Source of the DNA: Cerioporus squamosus | Taxonomy: Eukaryota > Basidiomycota > Agaricomycetes > Polyporales > Polyporaceae | Assembly (NCBI GenBank): GCA_022592435.1 | Contig: JABYQS010000099.1 | Coordinates: 1-64,000 of the forward strand | DNA: 64,000 nt | Direction: 5' to 3' | Part shown: positions 35,854 to 48,128 of the stretch, piece by piece | How the letters are laid out: each line of letters starts with the position of its first letter | Numbering within the stretch: position 1 is the stretch's first letter | Program-made: the position numbers and the translations under genes | The notes under the pieces: model-generated | Database searches by the model: none | What the model saw: the letters and a program-made list of their open reading frames with translations, nothing else | Told to the model about the DNA's origin: nothing

Positions 35854-36550
35854 ATGGACATTATCTTCCTCTCCGACGACCCGGTCAACTCGAAGGTCAT
35901 CGAACCAAAAGGTGACAAGCATGTGTATGACATCTCCACGGTCCGCACGCCCGAGTCAAGAGGCATCTACAGCACGACGACCGTCCGTAGGCCCAGTGGG
36001 GAGGTCGGCGTCGGCCAGTGGGAATGGAGTGCGCACAACCGCGAGCAGGACCGCATCACGTACCTCGGAGTAGTACACACGCTCGCAGAATGGCTGCCCA
36101 AGGAGCGTGGGCTTTCGAGGTACGGCCGCTTGATGCATCGTCAGGGAGTTCATGCACGACGCTGACCCAGAGTCTGTGCAGAACACGATTGATCGTCCCG
36201 GCTAACGGCAAGAGCTATCGCTGGAAGCAGACAAGGGTCAGTGCGGGGTCCACCACGCTGGAGGTGAGCGGACCTACGCTCTTCCCTCCAAGCACGACCT
36301 AAGCCATCCCAAAAACTAGTTCATTGAGTCAAATACCAGCCGAGCAGTCGCAAGGGCGGGGTACGCACGCATCGGCTCGGGCTTCTCGAGAGCGCAGAGG
36401 ATGAGGATAACAGTGCAGCCGGAGGCAGCTGCCATGCTGGACGTCATCGTGCTGTCGCTCGTTGTACTGGAGGAGATCCGGCGAGAACGAGGTGAGGCGA
36501 CGTCCTCGGCAGGCGCAGGTGTCTGGGACATGGCTCGACCGTTCAAATAG
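35854..36550 (+). CDS. DUF6593 family protein, copy E
   Basis: Three exons. Exon 1 begins MDIIFLSDDPVNSKVIEPKG and carries YDISTVRTPESRG, TTTVRRPSGEVG and LAEWLPKERGLSR. Exon 2 carries TRLIVPANGKSYRWKQTR. Exon 3, entered through a TAG acceptor near 36318, carries FIESNTSRAVARAGYARIG and MLDVIVLSLVVLEEIRRERG, ending at the TAG at 36548-36550. The IVLSLVVLEEIRR segment is the usual C-terminal hydrophobic helix of DUF6593. Its N-terminus is more divergent than that of copies B and D. Confidence 0.8.
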
Positions 36551-37021
36551 CTTAGCATGAAGATGTACGCGTACGAGTACTTACAAGCATGTCCAAGCAT
36601 TCGATACAGTGCCCTTGCAAAGCATCCTCAGCTATTATCTGAACGGCTCAGGAAACGTAGATGCTCAACGAATGCTTTGATAGCATGTAGGTGTCGACGA
36701 CAGATGGGCGGTCAGCCGCTCGAGGGCCATGTCGTGTGCTGTGTATGTTGCAATTGCGAGAAGCCTGCTGACCGTCTGTACTCTATAGTATGATGTCCTA
36801 ATTGCGAAAGATGACGTTAACCCACTCAGGTGGACTGCCCGCTACTAAGCTCATTGAGGCACTCCGCTCAAGTAGCCACCCCGGGATATCGGGCAATCAC
36901 CGAGGCTCCAACTCCTGCGAAACACATAAAGAGGTACTTAGACGTCAGTCCCCAGAACCCACATAACAATCGATACCAACATACCTACGCACGCATCTAT
37001 CATACCCGCACGCGCTTCAGC
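36551..37021. other. Spacer between DUF6593 copies E and F
   Basis: No gene seen. CATAAAG at about 36925-36931, some 95 bp upstream of the ATG at 37022, is a possible TATA-like element. Confidence 0.35.
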
Positions 37022-37793
37022 ATGCAGAGCTCCTTCCCCGTGCACCTGCGATTCCTCAACGAGAACCCGCTCAACTCGAGAGTTGTCGAGGGCGCTAACA
37101 CGGATCGCGCCCTATACGAGATCTCGACGAAAGCCGTATCGGGCGTCGAGAACGTCAGGATGCGGACGGTCATCCGCGATGGACAGACCGACGACGTGGT
37201 CGCGGTTTGGGAGCGTACTCCGAAGGGGAGCGAGCGATCGGAGGACCGGATCACGTACCATGAATCGACGCGCCTTCTGGCGGACTGGCTTCCGCACCCT
37301 GAGGGATCGGCGAGGTAAGGCGGTTTGTGATCAGTGTCCGGGATGGGCGGATGCTGAACGCTGAGTGATCCTGGCAGGGCGCAGACGTTCGATGGACCTG
37401 ATGGGGAGGAGTACGTATGGGAGCGGCACAAGAAGCATAAAGGCGTTTTCACGGTAAGAAACAAGAGCACTCAGCGCACATCAAAGGGCGACGGCTCTGA
37501 CGGGGGATGCACCGCAGCTCATCAACACTCGGACGCAGAAGAGTGTAGCTGAGACGCACCACTCGCGCGGGGTTTCCCTTCGTCCCTCCGCGCGTCCGGG
37601 GATGCGCATTGATATGAAGCCAGAGGCCTCCGGTATCGCGGATGCTATCTTGCTTTCGTTTGTGATCATCGAGCAGCTCAGGAGGGAGGCAGAGGTGACG
37701 ACTGTGAGGTCCTCTGTGCCCGACAAGGTCGTTGACATGGTCAAGGCTTCCACGAAGCTTGTCTCTCCTGCGGGGTCTGCTGGCGCTGTCTAA
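37022..37793 (+). CDS. DUF6593 family protein, copy F
   Basis: Three exons. Exon 1 begins MQSSFPVHLRFLNENPLNSR and carries YEISTKAVSGVENVRMRTV, ERTPKGSERSEDRITYHEST and LADWLPHPEGS. Exon 2 carries FDGPDGEEYVWERHKKHKG. Exon 3 carries LINTRTQKSVAETHHSRG and ASGIADAILLSFVIIEQLRR, followed by a longer tail to 37793. Intron positions agree with the other copies. It is the most charged and longest of the set. Function unknown. Confidence 0.82.
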
Positions 37794-39065
37794 GTCTCCA
37801 CTGGCTGTCTTGTGGCTGTCCATGATGTTCGCAGAAGTACGACAGTATTAAAGTGCTTATGACGGACGGATAGTGTTGAGCGACGTACCAGAGGCTGTCT
37901 ACTCACGAGTGACCAGATACACGATACCTCCGCCCGCGCCATTGGAAACACTGCTGTTTTAACGAGCCCTTCAGATTGGAGTCGCGACCAGGAGAAAAGA
38001 GTAAGCAGTTCAGGCTGAGGAAGGAGAGCTCAGAGCTCAGAGTCGATTGCAAGCTATTGCAAGCCGGCGGACAGGCACGTGCGACATGGACGCGTCGCGA
38101 CGCGCAAGCGCCTGGATTATGATACAAACTTGTCTCTTCACCTCTCCGACTCGGGAGTCGAGCGAGTCTCGAGCTACTGCCAGCTCTTCAAGCTTCAAGC
38201 TCAGGATGATTCATCAAGCTTGTCCCGTTTTCCAATCTCTTGCTGTGATCTTCTATAGCCCGAGAACTCGTTCAATCGGGACGTAGGACGTAGTCCATGT
38301 TGCAGTGATCTTCTTGTCTACCAGAGAGACTTCAAGTTGTCTCTAACGGCCTCGCAGTTCGTGACCATGTTCCAAGCTTACTTGCATGGTATGGGCTTAT
38401 ACCACATTTTATGCTCCTACTACTGAACACCACTTACAGGTATGGCATGTACGCCGACCATGATGGGCAGTACGGCCATAGCAACTGGCCTCGAGGCACC
38501 TGCACGTTGCGTCCATCCACCACGAGGCCCATTGTGCTTCATTTCGGCAGGCGTTTACATCGATGAAGAGTCCTTCGACCAGCTCTCTGACTCTACTGTC
38601 CAACCGTCCATCTCGTCTGGCAGATGTGGACCTCACGGTTCTCCTAGGCCACCTTCGACGGCACTCTTTGCTGCGCTGTGCCGCGTATTCTCCTTGTACA
38701 AAGGACAGCTTGATGGCGATTATCTTTGTGCTTTGACCTCGACTGCGCCATGTCTCATCTCATCATCTGGCTCACCCCATCACCCACCCATAGCGGCCTA
38801 AAGAGGAATGTGGCCCGTCAAAGCTACGCTCTGACCTTCCTTCTACGGTCGACCGCTTTGGCTCGTACGCCGCCAGCATGCCAGCACTTGCCTTGAGACT
38901 GGAACGTCAGCTCTGCTGGGCCACACTCGCTTTGACCGTGGCCATGGCATTCATAAAGCCAGAACCATCCGCAATGCGTCTGCAAGAGCTCTCTGAGGCC
39001 TTTCGCTTTCCCTTGCATACTCCGGCACCACTCCACCACTCATTGTCCGAGCTCTCGCGTACAAA
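37794..39065. other. Intergenic, no gene seen
   Basis: About 1.3 kb upstream of the kinase gene. Open frames on both strands lack family resemblance and linked exons. Confidence 0.4.
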
Positions 39066-41812
39066 ATGCCCTCTTGGTTCTCGCAAGCTACAGCTCACCC
39101 TTCCACATCCACCTCCTCCAAGACCAAGACCAAGAAGACGTTCGCGGCCACATTCCCGACACCGTTGGTGCCTTCCAAGTCCGTTCGGCAACCCCGCCCG
39201 CCGCCCGTGCGCAACCCTATGCTTCCCCAACCGGTACCGAGGCCCCAGCAGCCTGTAAGCTCTGGGGCACGCGCGGGGAAAGCAGTTGGCGAGGCGAAGG
39301 GTGTGCCGCCGTCGATCGCGAAGCCGTCTCGGCACCCTTTCTCCTCCATCCAGCCCGACGCCGGCACTGCTGCGCCGACGCGTACCGTCCGCTTCCAGCT
39401 GCCGTCCTCGACACTCTCCGCCAGTGCGGAACCTTCGCCTCAACCTCAATCGCAGGCGAGGACAGCGGCAAGAGGCCCCGAGTACGTCACTATTACGCGA
39501 CCGGAGCACGAGCGGCGAAGGCCGCAGCCCCTGCATCTTCGCCCTTCAGCCGAGGGCTACGCCAGTGGCTACCCGTATTCGCCGTACTCTCCGTACGACG
39601 GCTCGTTCGGAGGCAGAGAGAACACGGCTCCAACGGCTCGCGCCTCGCGCGTCGGCCCCTTCAGGCTGGTGAAGACTCTTCACAGCGGCGCGTTTGGCGC
39701 GTCCTATGTCGCCCACGACAACGCGACAGGACGCGTGGTATGCGCGCGGATGGTCAAGAAGGACGTCTTGGACAGGGACGAGAGGATCAAGCGGGGCCTG
39801 CTCATGGAGGCGCAGTGCTACAAGATCATCGCGGCGAGCGCGCCGCGCGACCGTGCGCACCTCATGGAGGCCTACGGGATCCTCCAGGACGAACGGCGCG
39901 TCCTGTTCGTGATGGTACGTGTTCTCGATGTCTTCGGGACTTGCTCTCGCTGACCCGGCACGCCCACATTTCATTCATATGTCCCTGCATATGTACGCGA
40001 CGATCCATCCATGCTTCCCGCACACTTCCCCTCCCTTGGCAACATGCGCCCTGTCCACAGCCTCTCATGCACTGCGACCTGCTCGACGCGCTGGCAAGCC
40101 TCGGCATGGACGGTCGTCTTGATCGGGCTCTCGTCCGGCGGTGGGTCGCGCAGCTGGTACGTCCGCCGATTCCCACCTTCATTATGCGTCGGCGCGCTCA
40201 CGTCACCCCGCCCCGCTTCGCGCACCGCGCCAACGCTACTCTCCCGTCACCCGGCGATGTTTGGTATGTTTGGCATTGACCGCTACCGTAACCGCAGGCT
40301 CTCGGGATAGACGCCCTCCACGGGATGGGGATCATTCACCGCGACATCAAGCCCGAGAACGTCCTGCTCGACGCGCCGAACGGGAACGTGCGCATCGCGG
40401 ACTTCAACGCCGCGCTCGTCGTGCAGAACGGCGGGCAGCCGCTCGAGGACATGGACGTGTACGCGCAGGACGCGGTGGGCAGCGAGCCGTACGTCGCGTG
40501 GGAGACCGCGCGGCGGCGGTGGTACGGGAAGATGGTCGACTGGTGGGCGCTGGGGTGCGTGATGTTCGACCTACTGACGAACACGGTGAGTGTTGGTATT
40601 ACATAGTCTGGACTGTGTGCGCTCCGTCTGCGGGCCTTGTCCCAGGAAGCGGAGCCGTTGGCTTCTTCTTTCGATCTTGCGGTTTGTGAGTAATTTCGTT
40701 ACGCGACGCTGACTGTGGCGCGTGCAGGTGCTGTTCGAGAACCACGGGGCACGCGCCACGTACGCGCATTGGGACCGGAAGCTGGAGGGCATGTCGTTTC
40801 TCCAGTCGATGGGCGACCTTCTGGACGAGGAGGAGAATGTCATTAGTGGGGTGTGTACATACATCTTCTTATCCGCTCTGTCGACCCTTGCCCGTCCGCT
40901 GACCCTCTCTTCCTTGCATTTGCTCCCATTCCACGATCCCGCGGACTGGTACCCGTAGCTTATCGACCTGCACCCGTGCTCGCGCTACCAGCTGCGCCAC
41001 CTCCGCCACCACGCCTACTTTTTGGACGAGAACCAGTGAGTACTGTATTTTAGAGCAGACAGACCCCTCCGCCCCCTCCGCCCACTCTTCGTCCGCGGTC
41101 GGGGGTTCCTTCTTGTCTTCCTCGTCTTTCGCGAGAGAAACAACCAGCTGACAGTAACGGCTTCCGCTCCCTTCGCCCCATCTTGTTCGCACCGCTTTCG
41201 TTACGCGCCGCCTTCGCTCAATTTTCCAGTGTCAACGTCTTCGACGTCCTCCTCCGCGAGCCGCCCGCAGCAGACCTCCTTTCCGGTGCGTTTCCTAGCC
41301 CTTCGCCGCGGCCACGCGGCTACCGAACGCCAGGACGCTGACTAATGATGCAACCTTTGATTCTTGCTGCTGCTGCTGCGAACCCCGCCCCCGAATCCCG
41401 ATTGCAATCTGCCTCTGCCCCTCAATCAATCTATCAATATCAATTACTACTACAACAACGACAACGACACGACCGTTCTTGTCCGCCGAATCGAACGATC
41501 CAACTCCCGGGAGCAGTCGGACGGCCCGCGCACCGTGACGCTTCGCAAGTTCTGCAGGTCGTTGAAGACAAGCTGAAGGACGCCCCGCTCTGTCACGCGA
41601 CGCCCTGCTCTCGTCCGCCCAAGGCGCGCACCCCGACCCGGAGGTCCGCGGCCCCGCAGCTGGCGTTCGCCTTGGGGCCCGGGGACGTCTCGGTCTCGGG
41701 CGTGGGCGTGGGCGACTTCAGCGGGTTTGGGTGGGTGAACCGGCGCGGGATCTGGGGGGGCGTACGTGTGACGTTTGACGCCGCGTCGACGGGCGATCTG
41801 GGGGAGCGGTGA
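39066..41812 (+). CDS. Protein kinase with altered DFG (DFN) and APE motifs
   Basis: The ATG at 39066 begins a Pro/Ser-rich N-terminal region of about 190 residues, followed by the kinase domain: GPFRLVKTLHSGAFGASYVA (Gly-rich loop), CARMVKK (Lys), LLMEAQ (helix C Glu). After introns come HCDLLDALASLG, HGMGIIHRDIKPENVLLD (catalytic loop), VRIADFN in place of DFG, GSEPYVAWE in place of APE, and MVDWWALGCVMFDLLT (subdomain IX). Later exons give LHPCSRYQLRHLRHHAYFLD and NVFDVLLREPPAADLL. The 3' end is uncertain. A frame to 41812 carries DFSGFGWVNRRGIWGG, similar to an AGC-kinase C-terminal tail. Alternatively the gene ends near 41576. Asp of DFx and HRD are kept, so activity is possible. Substrate unknown. 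Confidence 0.8.
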
Positions 41813-43127
41813 GGTGATTCTGACTCCTGAGCGCAGCGCCGTGGCCAGTCAACGTTGGGTATTTATCTGTTTATGGGGCATCGGTCGGTGCGTCGCGGAT
41901 GCACCGACGTGCGGGTATGTACGGTGCTTATTTATTCCGTGGGTTCGCGCTTTTCTTGTTGTTGTTGTACGCACTGCGCATGCGGCGCTGGCAGACGTCT
42001 GTATCAATGGCCAATACTGTGATCTCGGGGCCGTTTGTGTCCGTGTCCGTATCCTTCGTATTGCAGCGAGACCGAGGCCGGTGCGCATATGCGCATCGAT
42101 CTCACTGACAAGACTCTCTGACTGACTGAGTACTGGGCCCGAGCCTCCATTCCTCGCCGGCACCATCGAGCGATGCATACGGATCATCTCATCTCCCAGA
42201 CTGGCGACGTCGACGAGCTGACGGGAGTCGACATCTGCAGATCACGGCGGCGTATACCCGAGTCCTTAGACTTGTTTGTTGATCTCGCGTCGTCGATCGA
42301 GCTCGAGCTCGATCTCAATGCGCGGCGCATCGAGCAAGTGCATGCCTGCAAGTATAGGCTCGTCCGAGTCGGAAGTACTCCTTGGACTGGCCGCGGTGAC
42401 CTTCGAGCCCGCCATGCTTGCACTCGAGGCGGGGCGAGCTGCTCAGCACGCACAGCGCTCAGCTGGTAACGCAAAGAGTTAGAGTGTGACTGGATGCGTA
42501 CGCACCTGTACTACGCACCAGACACCTTGCCACGGACATGATCTCGCGTGTCGCCTCTTTACCCGACGCAGGAGGCGCAGATCATCATCTGTAATACATA
42601 CCTCGGGCAGCTCCTACTGACTCTGAGCTAGGCCTAGTTGTGAGATCGGCCCGCCGTCCCGCATTCGTGAACGAGCATACGTACTTATGCGCAGGCAGGC
42701 TTTTTTGTCGGGCGGGCTTACGGGAGGTTTGCGCCCCCGCTTTCTGCGCGCGTTGACATGATCGGATACGACTTCAGGTGCCGGTGGTTTCCAAGAGCAT
42801 CGAGCCAACATCGAGCATGGCCATGCGGGCGTCGACCCGTGCACGGAGGGCGCGTACCTTGCTTTTCGGGGGTGGTGATACGCCACAACTAGTGCCTTCG
42901 TACGGCCGCGGGTTCTATGTAAGTACTATGGTGCCAACAAGAACAAGCCTCAGCCTGAAGGCCCGCTGGATGCATAACTTGCGTCCAAACCGGTCGTACT
43001 GGGTACTCACCTTTGTGTGTCGAACCATGCACTCCTCATTGGTCCGCACACGAAGACTGGGAGGGCCGACTCGAGCGCGGGACTCGGGGACCTTCGCAGG
43101 CAAATTGCAATCCATGGGAGGCGATGA
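41813..43127. other. Intergenic, only weak short ORFs
   Basis: A plus-strand frame at 42276-42482 (SESEVLLGLAAVTFEPAMLA) and another near 42778-42880 (GGFQEHRANIEHGHAG) have coding-like stretches. Neither could be joined into a gene, so none is called. Confidence 0.35.
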
Positions 43128-43262
43128 ATGCCGGGGGACAAGATCTACTTGGACGAGCGACCGCCGACCCGGGTCGAGAAGATCGCGGAACAAGAGGAAG
43201 AGGCAGGAGACGATTGGCCAGGCGGGTTTGGACCCTCGTTTGCAGACTCCGCGACGATATGA
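43128..43262 (+). CDS. Possible small ORF of 44 codons
   Basis: ATG at 43128-43130 to TGA at 43260-43262 reads MPGDKIYLDERPPTRVEKIA followed by EQEEEAGDDWPGG and a Ser/Ala end. Its charged, non-repetitive composition differs from neighbouring frames. It may be a short gene or the last exon of an unrecognised one. No family recognised. Confidence 0.25.
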   Translation: MPGDKIYLDERPPTRVEKIAEQEEEAGDDWPGGFGPSFADSATI

Positions 43263-44714
43263 GAGGCTGATGCAAGGCTGATGTGGCCCGTGGGTTCGCC
43301 CTGGAGCGCGAGCGACGGCAAACTCGTCGAAGAACAGCGAAGAACCACATGCGAGGTGTCTCGAGTCTCGACTGTCAGTCAATTTCCGAGCAGGTCGCCT
43401 TTTCCGGGCGCTGGGTGCTTCATCATGCGGCGGCTGATAGGCGCATCAGGCGCGAAGTTCGAACAAGGGAACAAGACGGCGGTCGGCTGGCGCGCGGCCA
43501 CTGCATTTTGCTTCCGCGCACCGGCGACGTTGTGTTTGGCGGTGCTCGGTCGCCAAAGCGCCATCGTCGTCGGGCGTCGGGGCTCCGGCGGCGGGGTCGG
43601 CTACGCAAGCGGACAAGAGGCGGGGACACCGCGTCGGAGACAAGGCTGGCGGACGATGCACGGAACTTTTTGTCGATTTTGGGCTGCTTTTGGCATGGCG
43701 GGCCCCTGCGGCGGGCGGGGTGATGATGCTACGATTGGGATCTGGCGGCGACGGGGGGCGTCTGCGGGTAGGTGCGCGTAAATGAACGGGGAATTCAGCT
43801 GGGATGGAGGAGCTGCCATATGCGGGCAGGGGTCTGGATTCCCTTCACAGAGGACGGAGAGGAAGAGTCGAGGGCGCACATGGCTCTCACCGACGCGTCC
43901 CTCCCCGCGTCGTCACATCCCAATGTCCGCTGGGGCGTCTCGCGCACGCTGCCTTACAGCTGTTTGCAGAGGTCGTGGCCAGACGCTGGTTGCACAGCAC
44001 GCGTTGTGCACGGAAAATTCAGAAATTCAATATATCTGAACGACTTGTTCGCATGTCCTCTCTGCCTGAGGCGACTATGCGAGGCGTGTACAGCCCATAC
44101 GAGTATTTACGAAGCGTTACGATGAGGAAAACCGGGCACTCTGAGCAAGTATCGCGCTGTCGTTTATGGGCGCTTACTATCGACCCCAGGGCCTGTGGAC
44201 ATTCTCCATCCTCACACGTCGAGAGCTTTTGCAGCACCTTTGAAATCATCTCAACATATTTCTATGGTATATAGCCATGCCATGTGTAAGTTTGGTACAG
44301 TGGGAGGGGGTAGAAACGTCCTAAATGGACCTGCGGATGAGTAGTGACCTGGCATTGCTATCTCCGCATTCCGGGTACGCAAGGACTCAGAAAAAGTTGG
44401 CGCAGGCCGGGGATGCATACTATGGCATGATGGGATGTTGTAGCATGTGTCTACTGGTGTTGTTGAGCAGCGGACGGATTTCCGGTATTTCTTGAATTTC
44501 CCGCGTCAAAAGTGTCTGCGCGTCAGTCGGAGTTGGGCGGACACGACTTCTGCAAACAGCTGTAAGAGCCCAACCGCTTCTGCCCGCGTCCGCCTCTCCT
44601 CCCCCGCCGCGACGGTCTCCGTGACTGCCTGCCTTCCCGCATGGAACCCCTCCCTCTCTAGCCACGCTCCTTGCTGTTTCTTGCGCTCCCCCACCGTCCT
44701 CCACGACCCCGACG
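43263..44714. other. Intergenic, promoter and leader of the next gene at its right end
   Basis: No supported gene. From about 44570 to 44714 the plus strand is CT-rich (CTCCCCCGCC, CTCTCTAG, GCGCTCCCCCACCG), typical of a fungal 5' leader for the gene starting at 44715. Confidence 0.4.
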
Positions 44715-47700
44715 ATGCCCCCCACCCTCTCACCCTCCAGTCGCGTCCGCTCCAGGACCTCCGACATCTCAGACTTCCTCCGCGGCAGACACGACCCCAA
44801 GTCCAGCTCAGACCTCCAGCTCCCGCCCCCCGTTCCCCACCTGCCAGAACCGGTCACCCCGCCGAAAAACAGGTCCAAGTTCGCGTTTCTCGGTCGCAAG
44901 CGCAAACCCAGCTACTCCCCGTCCTCCGCCAAGACCAGCGTCGCAGTAGCTGCCACCGCAGCGGCTGCAGTCGTCGCTCCCGGCGGGGCGAGGAAGGACC
45001 ACGCCAGCGAGGTCGTACCCCCAGTCCACGGCGGGAATCAACCGCCTGCTGCAGGGTGAGCTTCTCCTTCTAATGAGCGCCTCCGCGTATGCAAAGTCTC
45101 TTCGTGGCGCGCAATCGCCCCCTTCTAGTTCCTGTCCGCATGTATGCGTGTCATTATACCGTTCTTTCCCTCGGGGAACCCGCCAGATCTGGCGCCCTGT
45201 TTGATGTTGCCGGAAATGGCTCGCGCTCACGAATGCGCACCCATGTCGGATTGACCCACGCCCTGCGGTCTACGAGCCGGCGAACCTCATCTCTGCAGGT
45301 CTTCCTGCGATGTACGACACCCTTGAGCATCTTGCGACCGTACTGCAGACTCCCGAATGTCTGCTGTGGCTTTGAGATGGCGCCGCCACAACGTCCTGGA
45401 TAACCTCGTGTATATCTCGTGATGATCGAGGAAAGTCTATCTGGGGCATGTTTCCGCCCGACTGACCCAGACGTACCTTTTACGTCTAACTCACCGTATC
45501 CTTCGAAAATCTAATCCCGTGGATATGTGCTGATGTCGCCTTGATATATGCAGGCCGAGCGGAAGAACGCCCTCGAGAGACCTTCCGCCCCTTCCTCCGC
45601 TGAATATCATCGCGCCTGGCTACAGACCTCGGTCTGATGCTGCCCGCTCCAGTCTCGCCGCATCACCGACCAAGGGGCAATATGCCTCTCCGTCTAACGT
45701 CCTCCACAACATGCGCAAGCAAAAGGGCTCGTTCGAGTCGAGCAGACGGAGTACCGATAGTCGCTCATCCATGCGGCCTATTATCACGGTGTCCCCACCT
45801 CATAACACCATCCACGACGCGGCCGACGCATACACCGCACCCCGCTCAGCCCCAGGACCTCCTTCTCCCCAGCGGCCGAACGAGTCCTCACTTCCTACGC
45901 CCACGGCCAGCGACGTGAGCGACAGGACCGCTACTCCCGAGACTCCCACCTCCGCAGATATCCCCAGTCCATCAACCTCCACTCACTCCATCGCCCAACT
46001 TCCGCCCTTGTTCCCTTCAGATGGACCGCTGGCTACGGCCACGTCCTTCAAGGAGGAAAGCCTTCTTCGCAGGGACCACTTCGAGATCGGTGGGTCGGAC
46101 TCGCAGCCACGGCGAGGGACGGTGTCGTTCAATAGCTCCAATCCGACTCCTCCCGCAACGGTCGGCTTCTCTCCATCACGTCAAGAGCGGCGGCACATCA
46201 GTGTCCTGCAGCTCAGCCGGCTGAAGAAGGAGATCACTGCGACCGCTCCCAAGATCCGCAAAATGCCCTCGGACCCCAAGTCACTCGCAGCCCAGGTCTC
46301 TCCTCGCGATGCTTCGGCACTCACCCGCAGCAACACCGTCGCTGCGTCCTCTCCCCGTTCATCACAGTCACCGCAGGGCTCCCGCGCCCCGACACCGCAG
46401 CAGCAGCAGAAGCGGATCCCTCCGCCGCTCAAGCGGACATGGCATGCCCCTCCGTCGACAGGCCCGCCAAAGGAGCCCCTCCCATCTCCTCCAGCGAGTG
46501 GTGCTCGCTCGGCACAGACACCGACTACCTCCGACTCCTTCCGTACCGCGCGATCCCCCTCTTCCTCTCCCGTCAGTCCCCGTCGCACGCTCCCCCCTCT
46601 CGTAGTACCGTCGAGAGAGACGATACCGTCGCGTGCGCAGGGGGCTAAATCCCCCGACTCGCTCGTCAGCATGAGTATACCTCCGTCGCCTTCGCGCACG
46701 ATCAGCGATGTCGAGACCGACCGCGAGGCGCCGTCCATCCGGACACCCGTCCGCGAAGACCCCGCACTGCACGTGCTCGGGGACCCGAACGCGACCCCCG
46801 AGCAGCTCCGCGAGGCGCTGCGGCTGCAGCACGAAAAGTACACGCGGCTGTCGGCGTACCTCCTCAGCCTCACCGAGCGGCACGCGCTGGAGAAGGCGGA
46901 GCTGATGCGCAAGGTCGAGGTCCTGGAGGCCGGCGCGGCGCGGTACGACCGCGAGATGAAGGGCCTGAAGTGGCTCGTCGCGCACGGCGGGAAGGAGAAG
47001 GACGTCTTGAGGGCGGGTCCTGCCCGGGCGGACAGCAATACGCTCCCCCAGCCCCCGCCTCCTGCTACTGTGCGGAAGACGTCCCCGTCCCCGCACGACC
47101 GCTCGGCGAGCATCCGCAGCGCCGCCTCGGTTGCATCGGACGGGGCGCGGATGTCGTTCGACTCGCCCGCGGGGAGCGTCGAGGAGGGCCTTGTGGAGCT
47201 GCAGACGACGATCTCGGAGTTCATCGCGCCTGTGGCGACTCCGAGCCCCCAGCAGCAGCAGCAGCCGAGTGTCCGCGAGAGCGTGGTCCCGGGACCTGGA
47301 CCGCCGGGGCCGAAGACGCGTACGAGGCGGTCGAATACCGTGCCGAATCCGTCGAGCTGGAACCCGCAGCTCCCGGTCTCTGCTGCTGCGTCTCGACAGG
47401 TCGGCGCCGCGTCCGCGTCTACATCTGCCCTGGCGTCGAGGCAGAAGGCGGCGCGGCGGACGAGTTCGCCTGTCATACCGTCCTCCGTGGCCGCGTCCCC
47501 GAGCGCGAGTGCGAGCTCGCCGACGAAGCGGCCGGCTGCAGCACGGGCTGGGCTGGGCCTCGGGCTGGCGATGGCGGCGGCGGGGGGCGATCATGGGTCG
47601 GTCACGGTGTCCCCGCCGCCGCCGTCGTTGTCGTTCTCGCGCTCCCCGAGCCCGGGTGCGGACGACGGCGGAAACGGGGGGAGAGAGCGGGACCGGGACC

Positions 47701-48128
47701 GGGACCGGGACGTGCACGCGCGGAGCGACAGCTCGACGCTGTCGTCGCTGCCGTCGCTGTCGACGATGCACTCGTCGTCGTCGCTGTCGTCGATCCCGGA
47801 GACGCCCCGGACGGAGGACTCGGGGGGCCGGTTTGGGTTCCAGCAGGGCGCGTTTGGGTTTGGGACGCCTGCGCGGAGGTTGTCGACGTCTGCGTCGATG
47901 TCGTCCCCCTCTTCGTCGCCGTCGCCGTCGCTGTCGATTGGGCAGGTGCTTGAGCGGACGAAGACGAGGGACAGGGCGGGATCGGGCAGCATCGGGGGCG
48001 GCTTTGGGAGTCTTGGGAAGGCGGCTGGCGTTCGGACGCAGCAGCCGGAGATGGATGAGATCTTGAGGCGGCTGAGGGCGTTTGGGCAGGGTGTGGGCGT
48101 GGGCGTGGGCGTGGGCGGGTCGCCGTGA
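44715..48128 (+). CDS. Ser/Pro-rich, largely disordered protein with a short coiled coil
   Basis: Two exons, 44715-45055 and 45554-48128, about 970 residues. The junction reads PAAG|PSGRTPSRDLPPLPPLN with the correct phase. Long tracts of Ser, Pro, Thr and Arg with many SP/TP sites surround a predicted coiled coil near 46790-46990 (TPEQLREALRLQHEKYTRLS, HALEKAELMRKVEVLEAGAA). A second amphipathic stretch lies near 47170-47230 (VEEGLVELQTTISEFI). The C-terminus is Gly/Val-rich (GVGVGVGVGG). No catalytic domain is seen. Such proteins are often phospho-regulated cytoskeletal or polarity scaffolds, but that is an inference. Very GC-rich codon use creates long shadow frames on the other strand. 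Confidence 0.75.
45056..45553 (+). other. Long intron (498 bp) of the Ser/Pro-rich protein gene
   Basis: GTGAGC donor and ATGCAG acceptor restore the reading frame. No separate gene seen inside. Confidence 0.6.

Noticed and set aside
46181..47771. Minus-strand open frames of 431 and 467 codons, rich in Arg
   Set aside because: They mirror the GC-rich Ser/Pro-coding plus-strand exon. Composition is Arg-repetitive, and no start context, introns or family likeness was found.
47131..48066. Plus-strand 311-codon Arg-rich frame
   Set aside because: Out-of-frame shadow of the same exon (44715-48128).
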